Shown: positions 4,060 through 8,583 of the stretch, one piece after another
Layout of the letters: every line of letters begins with the position of its first letter
Numbering within the stretch: the first letter of the stretch is position 1
Source: CAZGZU01 sp964529855
GTDB taxonomy: Bacteria > Patescibacteriota > Minisyncoccia > Portnoybacterales > UBA2143
Assembly: GCA_964529855.1 (NCBI GenBank)
Contig: CAZGZU010000022.1
Location: 1 to 8,583 of the forward strand
Length of the DNA: 8,583 bases
Direction: 5' to 3'
Made by a program: the position numbers and the translations under genes
Notes under the pieces: model-generated
What the model saw: only the letters and a program-made list of their open reading frames with translations
What the model was told of the DNA's origin: nothing
Databases searched by the model: none

Positions 4060-5883
4060 TTAAACTTTTCTTTTCATCAAGCGTGCAAATTCTTTGCGCT
4101 CAATGGTTTCTTTTTTGATTAGGACTTTGGCAATCTGGTCTAATTTTTTCCTTTTTTCACTGAGAACTCTTTTGGCAGTATGGAAAGCATTGTCAATAAA
4201 CTTAGCCACCTCTCTGTCAATTTGAGCGGCTATTTCTTCGGAATAATCCTTTTCCGTGGCAATTTCCCTGCCCAGGAAAACCAGTTCTTCTTTGCCGCCA
4301 AAAGTCCGGGGGCCCATTTTTTCGCTCATGCCGTACTTGGTTACTAATTTATGGGCTAATTCAGTGGCTTTTTGCAAGTCACTGGAAGCGCCGGTGGTCA
4401 GTTCGTTAAAGACCAGTTTTTCCGCGGCATAACCGCCTAAAAGCACGGCCAGTTCATCAATGAATTCAGAGCGGCTGTGTAGATGTCTGTCTTCGGTGGG
4501 TAGTTTGAGAGTATAGCCGGCGGCCGGACCGCGGGCAATAATGGAAACCTTTTGGACCGGGTCAGTGTTGGGCAGGGAGGCGGTGACCAGGGCATGACCG
4601 GCTTCGTGATAAGCGGCAATTTCCTTTTCTTTTTTGGAAAGGACGTGACTTTTTCTTTCTGGTCCCAGAAGGACTTTTTCAATGCATTCCCGCAATTCAT
4701 CCTGACTGATTTTTTTCTTATTCCGCCGGGCAGTCAAGATAGCCGCTTCATTGACCAGGTTAGCCAGGTCAGCTCCGGAAAAGCCGGGCGTTCTTTCAGC
4801 GATTTCCCGCAGGGCAACCTTGTTTTCCAACGGTTTATTGCGGGCATGGATTTTAAGAATTTGTTCCCGGTCTTTAAGGTCAGGCAAGTCCAGGACAACC
4901 CGACGGTCAAAGCGGCCTGGTCGGAGCAGAGCCGGGTCAAGAACGTCTGGTCGGTTAGTGGCGCTGATAAGGATGATGCCGGTATTAGGGTCAAAGCCGT
5001 CCATTTCCACCAGAATCTGATTCAGGGTTTGTTCTCTTTCATCATGCCCACCACCTAAACCGGCGCCCCGCTGCCGGCCAATCGCATCAAGTTCGTCAAG
5101 AAAGATTAGGGCCGGGGCAGATTTTTTAGCGGTCTGGAAAAGGTCTCTCACTCGGCTTGAGCCGACTCCGACAAACATTTCCACGAATTCTGAACCGGAC
5201 ACGCTGAAAAAGGGAACATTGGCCTCTGAAGCAACAGCCCGAGCCAACAAAGTTTTGCCCGTGCCTGGCGGGCCGACTAACAAGACGCCTTTAGGAATTT
5301 TAGCGCCTAAATTAACGAATTTTTTGGGATTCTTTAAAAAGTCAACTATTTCATGCAGTTCTTCCTTGGCTTCTTTGAGTCCGGCCACGTCTTTAAAAGT
5401 AACCCTGTCTTTTTTATCCTGAGGGCTGACCAAGCGGGCTCGTGAACGGCCAAAAGTAAAGGCCTGCATCTGACCTCTTTGAGCGCCTCTGAACATAAAC
5501 CAGAAGAAAAAGCCGATAATCAGCAGGGGCAGGAGAAAAGGCAGAATCGTCCCCAGCCAGAATATTAAGCCGCTCTCGCCTTTTATCTCCAGATTAACCA
5601 ATTTGAGTTTTTCTGAATCAACCCCGTAATTTTTTAATGTTTCAGTCAAAGAGGCCTCTGTTTCTTTGGCTGCTTTTTCCTGAGTGCCGTCTTTTAATTC
5701 TATTTCTAATTTATCGCCTTTGATAATAATTTTGCTTACTTCTTCCTGATTGATTTGTTCAACCAATTGGCTTAAAGAGATTTCACTCGGTTTTTCAGCC
5801 GGTGTGTTAAGCAAGGCAAAAAAGCCGGCAATCGTTAAGAAAGCCAGAAAGGCGATGAGCAGGTTTTTTAGAAGATATTTCAC
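4060..5883 (-). CDS. ftsH: ATP-dependent zinc metalloprotease FtsH
   Basis: A 607-residue membrane AAA+ protease that extracts and degrades membrane and short-lived cytoplasmic proteins as a hexamer. Domains in order: TM1 about 4-25, an extracytoplasmic FtsH_ext domain about 30-103, TM2 about 106-131, the AAA+ module about 160-405 and the M41 peptidase about 410-605. Key motifs are Walker A GPPGTGKT (204-211), Walker B IFLDELDA (260-267), the pore loop MFVGVG (236-241) and the second region of homology ATNRPDVLDPALLRPGRFDR (308-327). The zinc site is HEAGH (426-430), with the likely third ligand D502 in TGASSDLQKAT. It is full length and intact. The start is GTG (5883-5881). No Shine-Dalgarno is visible; TATAAA ends 4 nt before the GTG, so a leaderless transcript is possible but lacks a convincing -35. 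Upstream lies the nested inverted repeat that separates it from rpsA. Confidence 0.97.
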   Translation of the reverse strand: MKYLLKNLLIAFLAFLTIAGFFALLNTPAEKPSEISLSQLVEQINQEEVSKIIIKGDKLEIELKDGTQEKAAKETEASLTETLKNYGVDSEKLKLVNLEIKGESGLIFWLGTILPFLLPLLIIGFFFWFMFRGAQRGQMQAFTFGRSRARLVSPQDKKDRVTFKDVAGLKEAKEELHEIVDFLKNPKKFVNLGAKIPKGVLLVGPPGTGKTLLARAVASEANVPFFSVSGSEFVEMFVGVGSSRVRDLFQTAKKSAPALIFLDELDAIGRQRGAGLGGGHDEREQTLNQILVEMDGFDPNTGIILISATNRPDVLDPALLRPGRFDRRVVLDLPDLKDREQILKIHARNKPLENKVALREIAERTPGFSGADLANLVNEAAILTARRNKKKISQDELRECIEKVLLGPERKSHVLSKKEKEIAAYHEAGHALVTASLPNTDPVQKVSIIARGPAAGYTLKLPTEDRHLHSRSEFIDELAVLLGGYAAEKLVFNELTTGASSDLQKATELAHKLVTKYGMSEKMGPRTFGGKEELVFLGREIATEKDYSEEIAAQIDREVAKFIDNAFHTAKRVLSEKRKKLDQIAKVLIKKETIERKEFARLMKRKV

Positions 5884-5892
5884 GTTATTTAT

Positions 5893-5998
5893 AAGGTCGG
5901 GTCTGAAAACATACGGACTAATTAAGGTTCGGTCTCTCGAATACGACCTTGCTTCGCAAGGTCGTAGTTCTCGAGGCCAAACCTTACGTCCCGACCTT
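5893..5998. repeat. 106-nt nested inverted repeat between rpsA and ftsH
   Basis: Four nested pairings can be traced. The outer arms are AAGGTCGGG (5893-5901) and CCCGACCTT (5990-5998). Inside these are TAAGGTT (5923-5929) and AACCTTA (5980-5986), then CTCGA (5936-5940) and TCGAG (5971-5975). The central 11-bp hairpin TACGACCTTGC (5942-5952) pairs with GCAAGGTCGTA (5956-5966) over a 3-nt loop. On the minus strand the tip reads GCGAAGC, a heptamer known to form an unusually stable DNA mini-hairpin. It fills almost the whole 116-nt gap, starting next to the rpsA stop. It could be a REP/MITE-like element, a transcript stabiliser, an attenuator or a leader structure for ftsH. It lacks a U-tract, so it is not a standard terminator. 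Confidence 0.75.
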
Positions 5999-5999
5999 G

Positions 6000-7085
6000 T
6001 TATTTCCCAGATAAAGCCCTTAAAGCCATTTTATGGGCTTCTGGTATTAAGGAAAGAATTTCAAAGTTATAGGATTGGCCTAATTCAAGCATGTCCTCCA
6101 TTTGTTGATTTTGTTTAGAAAACTCTGAAAGATGAGCTAAACCATGGACGCCTTTTTTTACCTGGACAAAAGCGCCCAGAGGAGTGAATTTAATCACTTT
6201 GCCTTTTACTATTTGGCCATTTTGATATTTCTCTTTAATGTCCTGCCAGGGGTCTTCTTTGAGATTCCTTAAAGAAAGAGATATCTGTCCCTCTTTGATG
6301 TCAATGATTTGGGCTTTAACTTTTTCATTTTCCCGGAGTATCTGATTGGGGTGGTCAATCATTTGCCAGTCCAGTTCAGAGATGTGAGCCAGTCCTTCCA
6401 AATTGTCATCAAATCTGATAAAAGCGCCAAAGTCAGCCAGGGCAGTGACCATCCCTTCAACCACGTCTCCTTTTTTGTAATTCTCCAGAGTTTCCCTGGT
6501 CTTTTTTTCCTGCAGAGCTTTTTCTGAAACGACTAACTTGTCCGTTTTCTTGTCCAAACTGATGATTTTAACTTTCATTTCCTTGCCAATAAACTTATTA
6601 AGATGTTTGAGGATGACATTTCGGTCACCGCCAGCCACCCGGGGATAATTTTGAGGAGCCAGCTGGGAGACGGGTAAAAAGCCAATTAAGCCGGAGAATT
6701 CAATAACCAAACCGCCCCGGTTGGCTTCCATTATCTTGACGATAATTGCCTGACTGCTTTGTTTCTTGGCCTGAAGGTCAGCCCAGGTTTTTTCCAAATT
6801 GGCTTCTTTCAGGGAGAGTTCAACGTAGCCGTCATCATTTTCCGGGTCTAAAACCAAAGCGGAAATTTCCTGGCCAATTTTCAGCTTTTTGAGAGCCTCT
6901 TTGTTCTCTTTTAATTCGGCTCCATAAATAATGCCGGTTCCCAAAGGACCCAGTTCTAAAATAAGGGCGTTTTTGCTGATTTTAATAACCCGACCTTCAA
7001 TAACCTCTCCCGCTTGGGGCAAGAGAGGCGTCTCCTTTTCTTTTGTCAGCAGTTCTTTCATTGTTTGAGATTTCTTGGTCATCAT
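6000..7085 (-). CDS. rpsA: Ribosomal protein S1, four-domain form
   Basis: A 361-residue protein made of four S1 (OB-fold) RNA-binding repeats at roughly 24-92, 111-188, 204-273 and 289-358. Repeats 3 and 4 are the most canonical (GMVTALADFGAFIRF with GLAHISEL, and GKVIKFTPLGAFVQV with GLAHLSEF). S1 binds mRNA on the 30S subunit and aids initiation on structured or weak-Shine-Dalgarno messages. Four repeats compare with six in E. coli, as in several reduced lineages. The ATG at 7085-7083 is chosen because the promoter -10 box ends 7 nt before it; the TTG at 7091 would lie outside the transcript, and an ATG follows immediately at 7082. The message is predicted to be leaderless. Its promoter is divergent from that of the metallo-hydrolase. 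Confidence 0.9.
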   Translation of the reverse strand: MMTKKSQTMKELLTKEKETPLLPQAGEVIEGRVIKISKNALILELGPLGTGIIYGAELKENKEALKKLKIGQEISALVLDPENDDGYVELSLKEANLEKTWADLQAKKQSSQAIIVKIMEANRGGLVIEFSGLIGFLPVSQLAPQNYPRVAGGDRNVILKHLNKFIGKEMKVKIISLDKKTDKLVVSEKALQEKKTRETLENYKKGDVVEGMVTALADFGAFIRFDDNLEGLAHISELDWQMIDHPNQILRENEKVKAQIIDIKEGQISLSLRNLKEDPWQDIKEKYQNGQIVKGKVIKFTPLGAFVQVKKGVHGLAHLSEFSKQNQQMEDMLELGQSYNFEILSLIPEAHKMALRALSGK

Positions 7086-7091
7086 TTTCAA

Positions 7092-7120
7092 AGTATAACC
7101 TAAGATTATTAGCTTGGCAA
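7092..7120 (-). promoter_or_regulatory. rpsA promoter, predicted to give a leaderless mRNA
   Basis: On the minus strand TTGCCA (7120-7115), a 17-bp spacer and TATACT (7097-7092). The usual start site, about 7 nt after the -10 box, falls on the A of ATG at 7085. The -35 hexamer overlaps that of the opposing promoter. Confidence 0.72.
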
Positions 7121-7142
7121 GAGCTGGAAAATATGATACAAT
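7114..7142 (+). promoter_or_regulatory. Promoter of the metallo-hydrolase unit, divergent from rpsA
   Basis: TTGGCA (7114-7119), a 17-bp spacer and TACAAT (7137-7142). Transcription should start near 7149, giving a leader of about 53 nt that contains the hairpin at 7160-7192. The -35 shares CTTGGCAAG, a palindrome except for its central base, with the rpsA promoter on the other strand, so two polymerases could not occupy both at once. Confidence 0.72.
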
Positions 7143-7159
7143 AATCTTGAAAGATAAAG

Positions 7160-7192
7160 CCTGAAACAGGCACTCTTTAAGTGTGTTTCAGG
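7160..7192 (+). promoter_or_regulatory. 5' leader hairpin overlapping the ribosome binding site
   Basis: CCTGAAACA (7160-7168) pairs perfectly with TGTTTCAGG (7184-7192). An inner CACT/AGTG stem is reached through a 2-nt bulge, with loop CTTTA. The only Shine-Dalgarno-like bases before the ATG at 7202 are AGGG (7190-7193), three of which lie in the closing stem. Folding would therefore mask the site. No ligand-binding architecture is recognisable, and regulation is an inference. Confidence 0.55.
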
Positions 7193-7201
7193 GCCAAAAT
7201 T

Positions 7202-7846
7202 ATGATTATTAACTGGTATGGTCATTCCTGTTTCAAGATTGCCAGTCAGGGCGGCCATCTGACAATTATTACTGACCCCTTTGAGAAAAAGATTGGTTTG
7301 ACACCGCCCCGGGCCAGCGCTGACGTGGTGACGGTTTCTCACGACCATTTTGACCACAATAACGTTAAGGCGGTCAGCGGCGACCCTTTGATTATTAATA
7401 GTCCGGGCGAATATGAGATTAAGGGAGCCAGGATTATTGGTTGTTCAAGTTTTCATGACCAAAAGCAAGACCCGGGAAAAGGTCTTAATGTTATTTATTT
7501 GATAGAGATGGACAAAATTAGAATTTGCCATCTGGGTGATTTTGGTCAGGATAAATTAACTGACGAGCAATTGGAAACTATCGGTCAGGCGGATATTTTA
7601 ATGATTCCGGTAGGCGGTACTTATACGATTAATGGCCGGGAAGCGGCTAAAATAACCAAGCAGATTGAGCCGAGTTTGGTTATTCCAATGCATTACAAGC
7701 TGCCTGGTCTGACAGTTAATTTAGTCGGTCCGGAAGTATTTTTAAAAGAAATGGGTTTGGATAAAAAAACAGCTGTTGATAAATTAACCATTAAGAAAAA
7801 GGATTTAACCGGCAAGGAAATGGAGGTACTTATCTTTAAGCTTTGA
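7202..7846 (+). CDS. Metallo-beta-lactamase-fold hydrolase (UlaG/UPF0173-like)
   Basis: A 214-residue protein of the MBL fold, COG2220-like group. The opening block MIINWYGHSCFKI and TDPF are typical. The metal site is recognisable: SHDHFDHN gives H47, H49, D51 and H52, with further ligands probably H85 (SSFHD), D113 (HLGDFG) and H164 (IPMHYK). Members hydrolyse phosphoesters, lactones or RNA-like substrates, but this subgroup is mostly uncharacterised, so no substrate is proposed. No signal peptide is present, so it should be cytoplasmic. The ATG at 7202 is preferred over a GTG at 7181 that lies in the leader hairpin; homologues begin at this MIINW-type motif. The next gene follows closely, with either a 4-nt overlap or a 17-nt gap depending on its start. 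Confidence 0.88.
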   Translation: MIINWYGHSCFKIASQGGHLTIITDPFEKKIGLTPPRASADVVTVSHDHFDHNNVKAVSGDPLIINSPGEYEIKGARIIGCSSFHDQKQDPGKGLNVIYLIEMDKIRICHLGDFGQDKLTDEQLETIGQADILMIPVGGTYTINGREAAKITKQIEPSLVIPMHYKLPGLTVNLVGPEVFLKEMGLDKKTAVDKLTIKKKDLTGKEMEVLIFKL

Positions 7847-7863
7847 GTTCTAAACGCATCTTT

Positions 7864-8220
7864 ATGTCCTTGAGTAATCTTTTAGAAAAAATCCAGAACA
7901 AGCCTCGCTATATTCGCATCCAGATTCTCTGTTTGGCTGTTTTTGTATCTATGATTTTTGTTTTTTCGCTCTGGGTTGTTTCTTTAAAGTATTCCATGCC
8001 TTCAAGCGCTGAAGAGACAGTTGAAGAAAGTTCTCAATCATTGGGAGAAGCCGAAGAAAACCTTTCCTTAAAAGAGGCCTTCCAGGCCAGTATTGGTGCA
8101 TTTTTTGGAGATGATTTAGAAGAAGCTCTTGAGGAAATAAACAATCAGGAAAAGGAGGTTGAAGAAATTGAAAAAGATTCAGACAAAATCAAGCCGGTCA
8201 AGTTACCTCTTAGTCCTTGA
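7864..8220 (+). CDS. Small single-pass membrane protein of unknown function
   Basis: I do not recognise this 118-residue protein. A basic N-terminus (KIQNKPRYIRIQ) is followed by one membrane helix (about residues 22-43, ILCLAVFVSMIFVFSLWVV), giving an N-in orientation by the positive-inside rule. The rest is strongly acidic and Glu-rich (repeated EE pairs, probably helical or coiled coil) and ends KPVKLPLSP. The start is uncertain: the ATG at 7864 lies 17 nt after the previous stop. A TTG at 7843 would overlap that stop as TTGA, extend the protein by seven residues and suggest translational coupling. GGAGG at 7822-7826 is 16 nt from the TTG, too far for a good ribosome-binding site. It is probably co-transcribed with the metallo-hydrolase. 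Confidence 0.65.
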   Translation: MSLSNLLEKIQNKPRYIRIQILCLAVFVSMIFVFSLWVVSLKYSMPSSAEETVEESSQSLGEAEENLSLKEAFQASIGAFFGDDLEEALEEINNQEKEVEEIEKDSDKIKPVKLPLSP

Positions 8221-8223
8221 GCT

Positions 8224-8252
8224 TTGAATTTAAAACTTGAAACTTTTAAAAT
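8224..8252 (+). promoter_or_regulatory. Possible gyrA promoter
   Basis: TTGAAT (8224-8229), a 17-bp spacer and TAAAAT (8247-8252) predict a start near 8259 and a leader of about 23 nt. The surrounding sequence is very AT-rich, so a chance match is possible. The -10 box sits mostly in the loop of the inverted repeat. Confidence 0.4.
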
Positions 8253-8267
8253 ATGTTTCAAGTTTTA
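8231..8267 (+). repeat. Inverted repeat upstream of gyrA
   Basis: TAAAACTTGAAAC (8231-8243) pairs perfectly with GTTTCAAGTTTTA (8255-8267) around an 11-nt loop, and further A-T and wobble pairs extend it outward. It starts 11 nt after the membrane-protein stop. It could act as a weak terminator, since TTTTAAGTTT follows, or as an operator for gyrA. The stem is AT-rich, so a terminator role is doubtful. Confidence 0.6.
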
Positions 8268-8281
8268 AGTTTCAGAATTAT

Positions 8282-8583
8282 ATGGAAATCGGTCAAATTA
8301 AAAAACGTCCCATTACCGAAGAGATGAAAGAGTCCTATTTGGACTATGCAATGAGCGTGATTGTTTCACGAGCTTTGCCTGACGTGCGTGATGGTCTCAA
8401 GCCGGTCCATCGTCGGATTTTGTATGCCATGCACGGCTTGGGCTTGACCAGTTCAGCCAAGCATCGGAAGTCAGCGACGGTTATCGGCGAGGTTCTGGGC
8501 AAATATCACCCTCATGGCGATGTGGCGGTTTATGATTCTTTGGTTAGAATGGCCCAGGATTTTTCCCTGCGCTACCCCTTGAT
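8282..8583 (+). CDS. gyrA: DNA gyrase subunit A, N-terminal part (3' truncated by window edge)
   Basis: ATG at 8282 opens a frame running to the window end (100 codons plus two bases). Type IIA topoisomerase signatures are clear: SYLDYAMSVIVSRALPDVRDGLKPVHRRILYAM (residues 18-50), then HRKSATVIGEVLGKYHPHGD (61-80) and YDSLVRMAQDFSLRYPL (84-100). GyrA with GyrB introduces negative supercoils; the catalytic tyrosine lies beyond the window. The quinolone-determining stretch reads HPHGDVAVYD, with Val81 where E. coli has Ser83 and Asp85 where E. coli has Asp87. ParC cannot be fully excluded from the N-terminus alone, but GyrA is more likely in a small genome with a single enzyme. No Shine-Dalgarno precedes the start. 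Confidence 0.93.
   Translation, partial: MEIGQIKKRPITEEMKESYLDYAMSVIVSRALPDVRDGLKPVHRRILYAMHGLGLTSSAKHRKSATVIGEVLGKYHPHGDVAVYDSLVRMAQDFSLRYPL

Noticed and set aside
4437..5058. Several long open frames on both strands inside ftsH, including 4552-5058 (+)
   Set aside because: They overlap a full, strongly conserved ftsH and their translations show no recognisable family; they are shadows.
5884..5892. TATAAA before the ftsH GTG as a promoter giving a leaderless transcript
   Set aside because: No acceptable -35 lies 16-18 bp upstream, so it was not listed as a promoter.
1..8583. Defence system, prophage or integrated element
   Set aside because: No nuclease, integrase, transposase, toxin-antitoxin or phage gene is recognisable; nearly all genes are core or common metabolic functions.

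Overview
This 8.6 kb window looks chromosomal. It is housekeeping sequence from a small, compact bacterial genome. A Candidate Phyla Radiation (Patescibacteria) organism, Parcubacteria-like, is my best guess. That guess is inferred from the moderately low GC content, a four-domain ribosomal protein S1, a short pseudouridine synthase without an S4 domain, genes packed against tRNAs, and several starts without a Shine-Dalgarno. No lineage marker in the window settles it.

Layout. Positions 1-540 (+) hold the 3' end of a major facilitator superfamily (MFS) transporter, closed by a hairpin terminator at 565-593. From there to about 7091 everything is on the minus strand. In transcription order (high to low coordinates) there are three units. 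(i) rpsA (four-domain S1), a 106-nt nested inverted repeat, ftsH and a HAD-family phosphatase end at a strong terminator (3330-3363). (ii) A promoter with a 17-bp spacer drives tRNA-Ile(UAU), tRNA-Val(GAC) and a Nudix hydrolase, ending at a terminator (2653-2677). (iii) A second 17-bp-spacer promoter drives tRNA-Ala(UGC), an RluA-family pseudouridine synthase, rplS (L19), tRNA-Leu(GAG) and an aspartate/glutamate racemase, which converges on the MFS gene. On the plus strand a promoter divergent from rpsA drives a metallo-beta-lactamase-fold protein and a small single-pass membrane protein. The 5' end of gyrA follows and runs off the window.

How the genes fit together. Most serve translation (S1, L19, rRNA pseudouridylation, four tRNAs), protein quality control (FtsH) or DNA topology (GyrA). 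Three features stand out. First, tRNAs are embedded in protein operons with almost no spacing: three coding regions begin 0, 1 and 6 nt after a tRNA 3' end, and one tRNA begins at the base after a stop codon. tRNA processing would therefore create leaderless or nearly leaderless mRNAs, and the rpsA promoter also predicts a leaderless message. Second, the AUA codon appears to be read by a rare tRNA-Ile with a genomically encoded UAU anticodon. Third, two palindromic elements, one inserted in frame in the pseudouridine synthase and one between rpsA and ftsH, both carry the hairpin-forming heptamer GCGAAGC. I saw no CRISPR array, transposase, phage or defence gene.
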